A DNA stretch of 26,854 nt from Actinomycetes bacterium (GTDB lineage Bacteria > Actinomycetota > Actinomycetes > Mycobacteriales > Mycobacteriaceae). Below are positions 6,809-14,128 of this stretch, piece by piece. The number at the start of each line of letters is the position of its first letter. Positions within the stretch are counted from its first letter, which is position 1. The stretch lies in contig JAEZKH010000205.1 of assembly GCA_023415515.1 (NCBI GenBank), forward strand, positions 1 through 26,854, given 5' to 3'. Made by a program: the position numbers and the translations under genes. The notes below the pieces were generated by a model. It worked only from the letters and a program-made list of their open reading frames with translations. It was not told where the DNA came from and ran no database searches.

Positions 6809-7756
6809 CTAGCCGGCCAACCATGCCGAGACGACCGCGGCCACGTGCCGGGCATCGGTGCCGCAGCAGCCGCCGAGCACCAGGACACCGGGTAACTGAT
6901 CGCGCAGCGCGGCATGCTTGGCGCCGAGTTCGGTCGGATCACCCTCATCGAGTTCGGTCGCCTCGTCAAGTTCCGCATGACTTCGCATCGACGAGTTTGC
7001 ACGGAGCCCCACGAGCCGGTCGCACCACGGGCCCTCGTCCCGCAGCGAGAGTGCGAAGTGATCGGGATGGGCGCAGTTGACCATGAAATAGGCTGCGCCC
7101 GTATCTGTTTCCGCATCAACCTGGGCGATCGCCTCGGCCAGCGGCTGCCCGGTCGGAAGCCGTCCGTCGGTCTCGACAGTGAACGACACGACAGCCGGGA
7201 TGCTCGCGGCCATCGCAGCGCGGACGATGCCGATCGCCTCGTCGACGTTGGTGATCGTCATCGCGGTGACCTGGTCGGCAGCGGTGTCGGCGAACACGCC
7301 GATCTGCACGCGGTGATACTCCTCGGCTTCGTCGGCCGTCATCGCAAGGCCCGGGTCGTAACCGTCACCGCGCGGCCCGACGCATCCGCTGACGACGGCG
7401 GGGATCCCGTCGGCCACCGCCGTTGCGCGCACCTCGTCGGCGAGCTCGACCGCCGCGCGGTTGACGTCCTCGAGCTGGCCGGGCTGGTAGCCCAGCTGAC
7501 GGCCCCAATCAGGGTTCGCGCGCCAGGTCGGCGTCTCCACCACGAAGCCGCCGTCGTGGCGCCGAGCGATGTCGAGGTATCCGTCGTAGTAGCGCCGGAG
7601 CCGGTCGCGGCCGGCCGGCTGCGCGAGCAACGGAAACGCGGCGAAGCACGGCAGCTCGAGGCCGTCGTGGAAGACCAGTTCTGTTTCCAGGCCGCCGTCG
7701 GTGACGAAGATGCGGCTGCCGGTCAGTTGCGGCAACGGTTGCCGCACAACGGTCAT
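6809..7756 (-). CDS. Homocysteine S-methyltransferase family protein (MmuM-like)
   Basis: A 315-residue TIM-barrel protein with DGGLETEL at the N-terminus (20-27), SGCVGPRGD (123-131) and the zinc-binding cysteines C228 (MVNCAHP) and C297-C298 (GGCCGT). Members transfer the methyl of S-methylmethionine or S-adenosylmethionine to homocysteine, giving methionine; related enzymes act on other thiols, so the exact donor and acceptor are open. Its ATG overlaps the TGA of the upstream methyltransferase (ATGA), which indicates translational coupling. In the M. tuberculosis arrangement as I remember it no such gene lies between the flanking homologues, so it may be an insertion specific to this lineage. 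Gene symbol mmuM is withheld because several paralogous families share these motifs. Confidence 0.88.
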   Translation of the reverse strand: MTVVRQPLPQLTGSRIFVTDGGLETELVFHDGLELPCFAAFPLLAQPAGRDRLRRYYDGYLDIARRHDGGFVVETPTWRANPDWGRQLGYQPGQLEDVNRAAVELADEVRATAVADGIPAVVSGCVGPRGDGYDPGLAMTADEAEEYHRVQIGVFADTAADQVTAMTITNVDEAIGIVRAAMAASIPAVVSFTVETDGRLPTGQPLAEAIAQVDAETDTGAAYFMVNCAHPDHFALSLRDEGPWCDRLVGLRANSSMRSHAELDEATELDEGDPTELGAKHAALRDQLPGVLVLGGCCGTDARHVAAVVSAWLAG

Positions 7757-8805
7757 GACTTGCGAGCTGTGTAGTAGTAGTTGAACGGATCGGATTCGAT
7801 CTCGCTGACCGTGACGTCGTCGAATCCGGCGTCGGCGAGCATCGATCCGGCGAGCTGCCTGCCCCAGGCGGTGCCGAGCCCGGCCCCGTCGAGCGCCAGC
7901 GACACGCTCATACAGTGCATCGTCGACACGGTGTACTTGTAGGTCGCCATCGGCACACCCCTGTTGTCCTCGACGTTGCTCGACGCCTTGATGTCCACCA
8001 TCAGCAGCACGCCGCCCGGGCGCAGCGCGCGATAGATGTTCTCGAGGACGCGAGCGGGCTGTGCTTGGTCGTGAATCGTGTCGAACGCGGTGACCACGTC
8101 GAAGGCCTCGGTCATGTCAAGGGCGGCGACATCGCGCGCGAGGAATGTCGCATTGGTGAGCCCGAGTTGCTGCGCCTCTTCCCTGGCGACCTTGAGGCCC
8201 TCGTCGGAGAAATCAACCCCGGTGAACCTGCTCGCCGGGAACGCCGCTGCCATCACATTGACGGCATGTCCGCTGCCACAACCGATGTCGACGACGTCCA
8301 CACCGTCGCGCAGCCGGCCGGGAAGGCCGTCGACGAGTGGCAGAATGACATCGACGAGCGCGGCGTCGAACACCTCACCGCTCTGTTCGGCCATGATCTG
8401 GTGGAACCGCGGGTAGTCGCTGTAGGGCAGCCCGCCGCCGTTGACGAAGCAGCCGATGATCTTCTGCTCCACCTCGCCGAGCAGCGGGATGAACTGCGCG
8501 ACGCGGGCCAGGTTGTCGGGTCCCGCTGTGCGCGTCAGCACCGCGGCCCGGCTTGGCGGGAGCCAATACGTCGAGTTCGTGGCGTCGAAGTCGACGACCT
8601 CCGACGCAACCATCCCACCGAGCCACTCTCGCACGTAACGCTCGTTGAGGCTTGCGGCGTCGGCGATTTCGGCACTGGTGGCCGCCGGAAGCCCGGCCAT
8701 GGTGTCGAACAGCCGGGTCTGGTGACCGATGGACAGCAGGATCGCCAGGCTCGCGCTGTCGACCGCGCCGACGATCCGCTGTGCGAACTCCTCTGTTGTC
8801 GTCAC
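7753..8805 (-). CDS. SAM-dependent methyltransferase with N-terminal winged-helix domain
   Basis: A 350-residue protein. Residues about 44-70 (TSAEIADAASLNERYVREWL) form a winged-helix-type dimerisation domain, as in O-methyltransferases and in Rv2258c. A class I SAM fold follows with motif I VVDIGCGSGH (171-180), acidic VDFSDEGL (197-204), and FDTIHD plus ALRPGGVLLMVD. It methylates an unidentified small molecule; the winged helix is often misread as a transcriptional regulator domain. The GTG at 8805 was chosen because it overlaps the TGA of the upstream gene (GTGA); the frame upstream of it is a shadow. Located in the middle of a five-gene operon and coupled at both ends. Confidence 0.88.
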   Translation of the reverse strand: MTTTEEFAQRIVGAVDSASLAILLSIGHQTRLFDTMAGLPAATSAEIADAASLNERYVREWLGGMVASEVVDFDATNSTYWLPPSRAAVLTRTAGPDNLARVAQFIPLLGEVEQKIIGCFVNGGGLPYSDYPRFHQIMAEQSGEVFDAALVDVILPLVDGLPGRLRDGVDVVDIGCGSGHAVNVMAAAFPASRFTGVDFSDEGLKVAREEAQQLGLTNATFLARDVAALDMTEAFDVVTAFDTIHDQAQPARVLENIYRALRPGGVLLMVDIKASSNVEDNRGVPMATYKYTVSTMHCMSVSLALDGAGLGTAWGRQLAGSMLADAGFDDVTVSEIESDPFNYYYTARKS

Positions 8806-9527
8806 GGGCGGTTGACGGAGTCGGTGTCCATCGACACTCCGGTGATCGCCACCCAGCGCTGCATCGACTCGGTCCACGCCTGCCGGTGGACGGTGTCGGC
8901 GCGGGTGGACCGCAGCACCAACCGGTAGACGTCGCCGGCCCACTCGAGCGGTAGCCGGTCGTCGAGCACGGGTAGCAACACCTCGTCGATCAGCCGGTAG
9001 CCGTCGGCCTGCCGCGACGCCACGAGGGCGGCGACGCCGTCGACCACGCGCAGGAGCAGCGCATGGCTGGCGTCGGCGGTCTGCGCTGCCGCCTCACGCA
9101 ATGCTGCGGCGGCCCGCGCGAGCGAGGCGGTGTCGTCGTCGTCCAGCGCGGCGGCCGCGTCGAGGTAGGCGAGGAAAGCGTGTGCTGCGCCGGCGGGCAC
9201 GCCTGACACCAGGGCCCGCGCCCGGTCCGCCCAGGCCCGGGACAGCGCCCGATGCCCGCGGACATGCCATTGCAGTGCGAGGACCGTCGCCTTCATCGCC
9301 GCGGCCGCCGGATCAGTGCGCACGAGCCGGTCATAGGTGCGCTCCGCCAAGCGGACGGCCTCGCGTCCGTCACCGAGGCGCCATGCTGCTGCGGCGTACG
9401 CGTCGAGGTCGTCGGTCGACATGGGGCCCAGCGCATCGGCGCGGACGAACGCCACGTAGCTCGCGCGCCAGTCGTTGCGCCGGTAGGCGTCGCGGGCCTC
9501 GGCCAGGAAGTCGATCAGGGTATCCAT
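8802..9527 (-). CDS. TPR-like helical repeat protein of unknown function
   Basis: A 241-residue protein rich in alanine and predicted wholly helical. The pattern EARDAYRRNDWRASYVAFVRAD, then DLDAYAAAAWRLGDGREAVRLAERTYDRLV, resembles the tetratricopeptide-type N-terminal region found in some actinobacterial LuxR regulators and adenylate cyclases, but no DNA-binding or cyclase domain follows here. It has no signal peptide or membrane segment. The ATG at 9527 has a GGAG element about 7 nt upstream. It lies 10 bp after the extradiol dioxygenase stop, and its own stop overlaps the start of the methyltransferase gene. A scaffold or partner role for that enzyme is possible but unproven. Confidence 0.75.
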   Translation of the reverse strand: MDTLIDFLAEARDAYRRNDWRASYVAFVRADALGPMSTDDLDAYAAAAWRLGDGREAVRLAERTYDRLVRTDPAAAAMKATVLALQWHVRGHRALSRAWADRARALVSGVPAGAAHAFLAYLDAAAALDDDDTASLARAAAALREAAAQTADASHALLLRVVDGVAALVASRQADGYRLIDEVLLPVLDDRLPLEWAGDVYRLVLRSTRADTVHRQAWTESMQRWVAITGVSMDTDSVNRP

Positions 9528-9537
9528 TTCATCTCCA

Positions 9538-10311
9538 TCACATCAGCTGAACAGAGCGCTTCGCCAGACCCATCCAGTATCCGTCGATCACCTGCTGAGG
9601 TTTCTGTCCGGGATCGTCGGACGCGCCGAGCGCCACGAACAGTGGCGCGAAGTGCTCGATCGTGGGGTGGGCGTACGGCATCCCCGGGGCGCTGTGCCTG
9701 AAGTCGATGAGGCCGTCGACATCGCCTGCGTCGAACCGCTCGGCGGCCCATTCGTCGAACTCCACCGACCAACCCGGCGGAACGGCGCCCGGTGACCAAT
9801 CGTCGAGAAACGGCAGGCCGTGGGTCGTGAAGCCGGATCCGATGATCAGCACCCCCTCGTCGCGCAGCGGTCGGAGCCGCTCGCCGAGGTGCAGCAGGCG
9901 CTGCGGGTCCAGGGTGGGCATCGACAGCTGCAACACCGGGATGGCGGCATCGGGATACATGACGGTCAGCGGCACGTATGCGCCGTGATCGAGCCTGCGG
10001 TCGGGGTCGTGAGCGACGGGTTCACCGTCGGGCATGAGCGCCTCGGCCGCGGCGGCCAACGCCGCAGCGCCCGGCGCGTCATAGGTGATGTCGTAGTAGT
10101 GCTCCGGAAAGCCCCAGAAGTCGTATGTCAGCGGGGTCTCGGTGGTGGTGGATCCGATCGTCAGCGGCGAGGCCTCCCAGTGTGCGGACACCACGAGTAT
10201 CGCGCCGGGCGCGGGGAGCGCGTGCGCCCACGCCTGCAGTTGCGAGACCCACAGGTCGTCGTCGACCAGTGGCGGGGCGCCGTGGCTGAGATAGAGCACC
10301 GGTGTCGCCAT
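9538..10311 (-). CDS. Extradiol ring-cleavage dioxygenase, DODA/LigB-type
   Basis: A 257-residue protein of the 4,5-DOPA dioxygenase (YgiD) type of LigB family. It has the N-terminal LSHGAPPL (H10), SAHWE (H44), DHGAYVPL (H109), GSGFTTHGL (H164) and AHPTIEHFAPLF (H215, H220), the histidines expected for metal binding and catalysis. Such enzymes cleave catechol rings with Fe(II) or bind zinc; many bacterial members have unknown substrates. It is the first gene of the five-gene minus-strand operon and divergent from mscR, with 53 bp between the two starts. Within that spacer a reverse TAGTGG/GATAGT box lies near the expected -10 position, but this promoter is weak to the eye. A catechol-type substrate that also undergoes methylation by the operon's methyltransferase would be consistent. 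Confidence 0.87.
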   Translation of the reverse strand: MATPVLYLSHGAPPLVDDDLWVSQLQAWAHALPAPGAILVVSAHWEASPLTIGSTTTETPLTYDFWGFPEHYYDITYDAPGAAALAAAAEALMPDGEPVAHDPDRRLDHGAYVPLTVMYPDAAIPVLQLSMPTLDPQRLLHLGERLRPLRDEGVLIIGSGFTTHGLPFLDDWSPGAVPPGWSVEFDEWAAERFDAGDVDGLIDFRHSAPGMPYAHPTIEHFAPLFVALGASDDPGQKPQQVIDGYWMGLAKRSVQLM

Positions 10312-10351
10312 GTGTCCAGGCTGCCACTATCGGGGCGCCGATGGCCCCCGC

Positions 10352-10375
10352 TAAGGTTTGACTCATGGGTCAAAC
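10352..10375 (+). promoter_or_regulatory. mscR promoter -10 with perfect inverted repeat over the start codon
   Basis: TAAGGT (10352-10357) fits the mycobacterial TANNNT -10 and places initiation at about 10364, one base before the ATG, so mscR is probably leaderless. GTTTGAC (10356-10362) and GTCAAAC (10369-10375) form a perfect 7-bp inverted repeat with a 6-bp spacer containing the ATG. Its position over the transcription start suggests a repressor site or a short hairpin at the mRNA 5' end. The repeat is seen; the function is inferred. Confidence 0.5.
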
Positions 10376-11453
10376 AGTGCGCGGAGTGATCTCGAGGAAG
10401 AAGGGCGAACCGGTCGAGGTGGTGGATGTCGTCATCCCCGACCCTGGTCCGGGCGAGGTGGTCGTCGACATCCAGGCCTGCGGTGTCTGCCATACCGACC
10501 TGACCTATCGCGAGGGCGGCATCAACGACGACTACCCGTTCCTGCTGGGCCACGAGGCCGCAGGCGTCGTGGAGTCCGTCGGCGAGGGCGTGACGAATGT
10601 CGAGCCAGGCGATTTCGTGATCCTCAACTGGCGTGCCGTGTGCGGGCAGTGCCGCGCCTGCAAGCGCGGCCGTCCGCATCTGTGTTTCGACACCTTCAAC
10701 GCCGCGCAGAAGATGACGCTGACCGACGGCACCGAACTGACGCCGGCGCTGGGCATCGGGGCGTTCGTCGACAAGACGCTGGTCCACGAGGGGCAGTGCA
10801 CCAAGGTCGATCCCGCCGCCGACCCTGCGGTGGCCGGGTTGCTGGGCTGCGGCGTGATGGCGGGCATCGGCGCCGCGATCAACACCGGAGCGGTGAACCG
10901 CGACGACACCGTCGCCGTGATCGGCTGCGGCGGTGTCGGTGACGCCGCCATCGCGGGCGCGTCGCTGGTCGGCGCCAAGCGGATCATCGCGGTCGACACC
11001 GACAACAAGAAGTTGGACTGGGCACGCGGTTTCGGCGCGACACACACCATCAACGCCCGCGAACTCGATCCGGTGGAAACCATCCAGGACCTCACCGACG
11101 GCAACGGCGCCGACGTCGTGATCGACGCCGTCGGCCGGCCCGAGACGTGGAAGCAGGCGTTCTACGCCCGTGACCTCGCAGGAACCGTTGTGCTGGTGGG
11201 CGTTCCGACACCGGACATGACGCTGGAGATGCCACTGGTGGACTTCTTCTCCAGGGGCGGCGCGCTGAAGTCGTCGTGGTACGGCGACTGTCTGCCGGAG
11301 CGCGACTTCCCGACCCTGATCAGCCTTTACCTGCAGGGTCGCCTGCCGCTGGAGAAGTTCGTCTCCGAGCGCATCGGTCTCGACGACATCGAGGACGCTT
11401 TTCACAAGATGCACGCGGGAGAGGTACTCCGCTCTGTGGTGATGTTCAAGTGA
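10365..11453 (+). CDS. mscR: S-nitrosomycothiol reductase / mycothiol-dependent formaldehyde dehydrogenase
   Basis: A 362-residue zinc-dependent medium-chain alcohol dehydrogenase of the class III type that uses mycothiol in place of glutathione. It carries catalytic zinc ligands C42 (CGVCHTD) and H63-E64 (GHEAAG), the structural zinc cysteines C93, C96, C99 and C107 (CGQCRACKRGRPHLC), and a Rossmann motif GCGGVG (187-192). It oxidises S-hydroxymethyl-mycothiol formed from formaldehyde, and reduces S-nitrosomycothiol with NADH, so it protects against formaldehyde and nitrosative stress. It probably starts leaderless at 10365. Its stop overlaps the GTG of the next gene, the metallo-hydrolase, in a GTGA arrangement. 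The pairing mscR-hydrolase is the same as Rv2259-Rv2260. Confidence 0.92.
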   Translation: MGQTVRGVISRKKGEPVEVVDVVIPDPGPGEVVVDIQACGVCHTDLTYREGGINDDYPFLLGHEAAGVVESVGEGVTNVEPGDFVILNWRAVCGQCRACKRGRPHLCFDTFNAAQKMTLTDGTELTPALGIGAFVDKTLVHEGQCTKVDPAADPAVAGLLGCGVMAGIGAAINTGAVNRDDTVAVIGCGGVGDAAIAGASLVGAKRIIAVDTDNKKLDWARGFGATHTINARELDPVETIQDLTDGNGADVVIDAVGRPETWKQAFYARDLAGTVVLVGVPTPDMTLEMPLVDFFSRGGALKSSWYGDCLPERDFPTLISLYLQGRLPLEKFVSERIGLDDIEDAFHKMHAGEVLRSVVMFK

Positions 11454-12079
11454 ACGGCGGACCGATTCAGCGCATCGTCACCCACGGCACGTTCGAACTC
11501 GATGGTGGCAGTTGGGAAGTCGACAACAACATCTGGATAGTCGGTGACGAGAACGAGGTCGTGGTGTTCGACGCGGCGCACGATGCAGGCCCGATCGTCA
11601 ACGCGGTCGGAGGCCGCAACGTGGTCGCGGTGGTGTGCACACACGGTCACAACGACCACGTGACGGTGGCGCCCGAGCTCGGCGATGCGCTCGACGCGCC
11701 GGTGCTGCTACATCCGGCCGACGATGTGTTGTGGCGAATGACTCATCCGGACAAGGACTTCCGCGCGGTCAGCGACAAAGAGACGTTGACCGTCGCAGGC
11801 ACCGAGATCCGCGCACTGCACACGCCGGGGCACTCGCCGGGTTCAGTGTGCTGGTACGCGCCCGAACTGAACGCAGTGTTCAGCGGCGACACGCTGTTCG
11901 AGGGCGGACCCGGCGCGACCGGCAGGTCATACTCCGACTTCCCGACGATCCTCGAGTCGATCGCGGGCCGGCTGGGCAAGCTGCCCGGTGAGACCGTCGT
12001 CTACACCGGCCACGGCGACTCCACCACCATCGGCGACGAGATCGTGCATTACGACGAATGGGTGGCTCGGGGCCACTAG
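11450..12079 (+). CDS. Metallo-beta-lactamase-fold hydrolase (glyoxalase II-like)
   Basis: A 209-residue protein with the binuclear metal motif THGHNDH (H65, H67, D69, H70), HTPGHSPGS (H128), FSGDTLF (D147) and TGHGDST (H188). These are the ligands of glyoxalase II-type thioester hydrolases. Because it is translationally coupled to mscR (GTG at 11450 overlapping the TGA at 11451-11453), the likely substrate is an S-acyl-mycothiol such as S-formyl-mycothiol, the product of MscR; this is inference from context. The open frame extends upstream to 11276 only as a shadow of mscR. No signal peptide is present, so it is cytoplasmic. Confidence 0.9.
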   Translation: MNGGPIQRIVTHGTFELDGGSWEVDNNIWIVGDENEVVVFDAAHDAGPIVNAVGGRNVVAVVCTHGHNDHVTVAPELGDALDAPVLLHPADDVLWRMTHPDKDFRAVSDKETLTVAGTEIRALHTPGHSPGSVCWYAPELNAVFSGDTLFEGGPGATGRSYSDFPTILESIAGRLGKLPGETVVYTGHGDSTTIGDEIVHYDEWVARGH

Positions 12080-12083
12080 CCAG

Positions 12084-12209
12084 GCGAGCGTGCGTGTCTG
12101 CCGTGCAACACGCCGGCACCCCACATGCAGTTGCGCACCCTCGGCAGCCACGAGCGTGCGTAGAGGGTGGTCAACAGCGGCCTGTCGCGGAGCAAACACG
12201 CACGCTCGC
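12084..12209. repeat. Nested inverted repeats between convergent genes, candidate bidirectional terminator
   Basis: The 155-bp gap between the metallo-hydrolase stop and the SHOCT gene stop contains an outer perfect 14-bp inverted repeat, GCGAGCGTGCGTGT (12084-12097) and ACACGCACGCTCGC (12196-12209). Inside it, CACCCTC (12136-12142) pairs with GAGGGTG (12163-12169), extended by GTTG (12130-12133) with CAAC (12172-12175). A third, direct copy of GAGCGTGCGT lies in the inner loop (12152-12161). RNA from either strand could fold into a long nested hairpin. There is no U-tract, so if it terminates transcription it is not a canonical intrinsic terminator. I recall similar GAGCGTGCGTGT palindromes in intergenic regions of mycobacterial genomes, which would make this a dispersed repeat. 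Confidence 0.8.
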
Positions 12210-12234
12210 GGGAGGAGGGGTGGCGCGAGATCAG

Positions 12235-12969
12235 TCAGCCGTCGAGGATCCTGCGCTTCTCCGCCTCGAACTCGGCTTCGGTCAATGCGCCGGAATCCCG
12301 CAGTGCCGCCAACTGTTTGAGCTGTTCGATTCGAACTCCGTCGTCGGTGGGCAGGTAGGGGTCGCGTACCGCATGCAGGTCGCCGATGTGAAACGTCGCG
12401 CCGACCGGGGTCACCGGCGATGCCCGCTTGCCGCCCTTCACCGTGTAGACGATCGCCGCCGCCAACTCGGCGAGGCCGAACACGAACAGGCCGCCGAACA
12501 CCCACAGCATCGTGGTGTTGGAGGAGTCGTGCCCGAAGGCCAGCCGCGGGCTGATGTAGCCCCCGACCTGGCCGTCGGTGGTGATGGTGTAGGTGCCGTC
12601 GGCCGGAATCGTGACCACCCAGACCCGGATATGGATGTCGTTGTTGATGCTGGTCGTGGTGCCCCAGTTCTCCTTGACCTGCGGCTGCGCCACGTCCTCC
12701 GGCGGCGTGATGGTCAACCCGAGGGGCGGCACGGGCAGTCCGCCGCCGCTGGTGCCGCCCACCGTGACGGTGTGGAAGCTGACGGTCGCCTCCCCTGCGG
12801 GCAGGTGGAGGCTGGTCGTTCCCGGGATGGGGACCTCCCCGTACGCGTCATACTCGTCGAACACGAACGCGTTCAGCACCAGGGTCACGATGAACCCGAC
12901 GACGGCCACCACCAACGTGAGGACGGCAGAAACGACGAAGATCCTGGGAGCCGCGCGTCCGCCAGCCAT
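12235..12969 (-). CDS. Two-helix membrane protein with C-terminal SHOCT domain
   Basis: A 244-residue protein. A hydrophobic segment at about residues 9-36 and a second at about 153-177 flank an approximately 115-residue region predicted outside the membrane, with a beta-rich look (VTVGGTSGGG, DGTYTITTDG). The cytoplasmic C-terminus (about 213-243, IEQLKQLAALRDSGALTEAE onwards) is a SHOCT domain, a short helical oligomerisation or binding motif. Role unknown. The ATG at 12969 gives MAGGRAAPRI directly before the first membrane helix, as expected for a signal anchor. It is convergent with the metallo-hydrolase and divergent from the SABATH methyltransferase, with 49 bp between starts. Confidence 0.82.
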   Translation of the reverse strand: MAGGRAAPRIFVVSAVLTLVVAVVGFIVTLVLNAFVFDEYDAYGEVPIPGTTSLHLPAGEATVSFHTVTVGGTSGGGLPVPPLGLTITPPEDVAQPQVKENWGTTTSINNDIHIRVWVVTIPADGTYTITTDGQVGGYISPRLAFGHDSSNTTMLWVFGGLFVFGLAELAAAIVYTVKGGKRASPVTPVGATFHIGDLHAVRDPYLPTDDGVRIEQLKQLAALRDSGALTEAEFEAEKRRILDG

Positions 12970-13005
12970 TCGCGAAGTCTGTCACGCGGCGACGACGAAG
13001 ACCAC

Positions 13006-13011
13006 TACCGT
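13006..13011 (+). promoter_or_regulatory. -10 box of the methyltransferase pair, leaderless start
   Basis: TACCGT fits TANNNT and would start transcription at about 13018, one base before the ATG at 13019. No Shine-Dalgarno sequence is present, which agrees with leaderless translation. No convincing -35 was found. Confidence 0.4.
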
Positions 13012-13018
13012 TGTCGCC

Positions 13019-14128
13019 ATGCCCGAGAAGCCGTCGACAGGACCCGAGTCGAGCGTCGTCGTTCGACCCGAGCCGGTGGACAGCGCGAAATACACCGTGA
13101 GTTCGCGGCTGCAGGCGGCCGGATTGCGTCCGGCGATAGAGCTTTTCGAGCAGGCCGCCGCAACCGTGCCGATCCCCCGACCGCCGCAGCCCATCGTGAT
13201 CGCCGACTACGGTGCCTCGCCAGGCCACAACTCACTGGCACCCATCTCGGCCGCACTGCCGGTGCTGCGCAGTCGAACTCGGCCGGAACACTCGATACTG
13301 GTCGTGCACACCGACGTGCCCGAGAACAACTTCACCGTGATGTTCGAGACGCTGGCCGACGACCCGGACACCTACCTGCGCAAGGACGCCGCGACGTTCG
13401 CCTCGGCGGTCGGGCGGTCGTTCTACAGCCAGATCATCCCGTCCAACAGCGTGCACCTCGGCTGGTCGTCGTGGGCAGTCCAGTGGCTCAGCAGGGTGCC
13501 CGCCCCGGTCCCCGACCACGTGCACGTCGCCTACAGCGCCGACGAGGGTGTGCGCGCCGCCTACGCCAAGCAGGCCGCCCTTGACTGGCATGAGTTCGTC
13601 GCGTTCCGCGGCCGCGAGCTGTGTCCCGGCGGGCACCTGGTCGTGCTGACGATGGCGCTCGACGAGGATGGCGGATTCGGCTACCAGCACCTGTTGAACG
13701 CGCTCGTAGACAGTCTTGCCGAGCTGACCGCCGAAGGTCTGCTGACCGAGGACGAAGTGCGTCGGATGTGCCTTCCGACCGTGGGTAGGAGCGAGTCGGA
13801 CTTCCGCGCCCCGTTCGCACCGTCCGGCCGATTCGAACGTCTGGCGATCGAACACCTCGAGATCTTCGACGCCCAGGACCGCTTCTATGCGCAGTACCAA
13901 GTGGATCACGACGCGAAGGTCTTCGGTGCGCTGTGGGCCGCCTTCGTCAGGGCGTCGGTGTTCCCGACCCTGGCGACCGCACTGGCCGACGGCCGCCGGG
14001 ATCCGAGATCGACCGAGTTCTTCAACCGCCTCGAAGCAGGCGTCGCCGAGCGACTGGCCGCCGCACCCCAACAGATGCAGCTCCCCTTCGCAAAATTGGT
14101 GCTGACCAAACAACGGAGAACCAAATGA
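13019..14128 (+). CDS. SABATH-family carboxyl methyltransferase (Methyltransf_7)
   Basis: A 369-residue protein with the hallmarks of the plant salicylate/jasmonate carboxyl methyltransferase (SABATH) family: an SAM-binding ADYGASPGHNSL (62-73, plant form DLGCSSGPNT), HTDVPENNF (97-105, plant form NDLPGNDFN), and SFYSQIIPSNSVHLGWSSWA (134-153) followed by VQWLSRVP. SABATH enzymes methylate the carboxyl group of small acids, or a ring nitrogen in the caffeine enzymes, using SAM. Bacterial members are uncommon and their acid substrates are mostly unknown. The ATG at 13019 was chosen over the much longer open frame, which overlaps the divergent membrane-protein gene. Its TGA overlaps the ATG of a second methyltransferase, so the two are made together. 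Confidence 0.88.
   Translation: MPEKPSTGPESSVVVRPEPVDSAKYTVSSRLQAAGLRPAIELFEQAAATVPIPRPPQPIVIADYGASPGHNSLAPISAALPVLRSRTRPEHSILVVHTDVPENNFTVMFETLADDPDTYLRKDAATFASAVGRSFYSQIIPSNSVHLGWSSWAVQWLSRVPAPVPDHVHVAYSADEGVRAAYAKQAALDWHEFVAFRGRELCPGGHLVVLTMALDEDGGFGYQHLLNALVDSLAELTAEGLLTEDEVRRMCLPTVGRSESDFRAPFAPSGRFERLAIEHLEIFDAQDRFYAQYQVDHDAKVFGALWAAFVRASVFPTLATALADGRRDPRSTEFFNRLEAGVAERLAAAPQQMQLPFAKLVLTKQRRTK

Noticed and set aside
7753..8805. Calling the winged-helix methyltransferase a transcriptional regulator
   Set aside because: The N-terminal winged helix is the dimerisation domain usual in O-methyltransferases, and a complete SAM site follows.
10332..10348. GC-rich hairpin GGGGC...GCCCC between the dioxygenase and mscR starts
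   Set aside because: Five-bp arms in high-GC DNA are common by chance and it is not at a gene end, so it was not called a terminator.
10161..11414. Long minus-strand frame opposite mscR (417 codons)
   Set aside because: Shadow of mscR; no signature, and it would also run into the extradiol dioxygenase.
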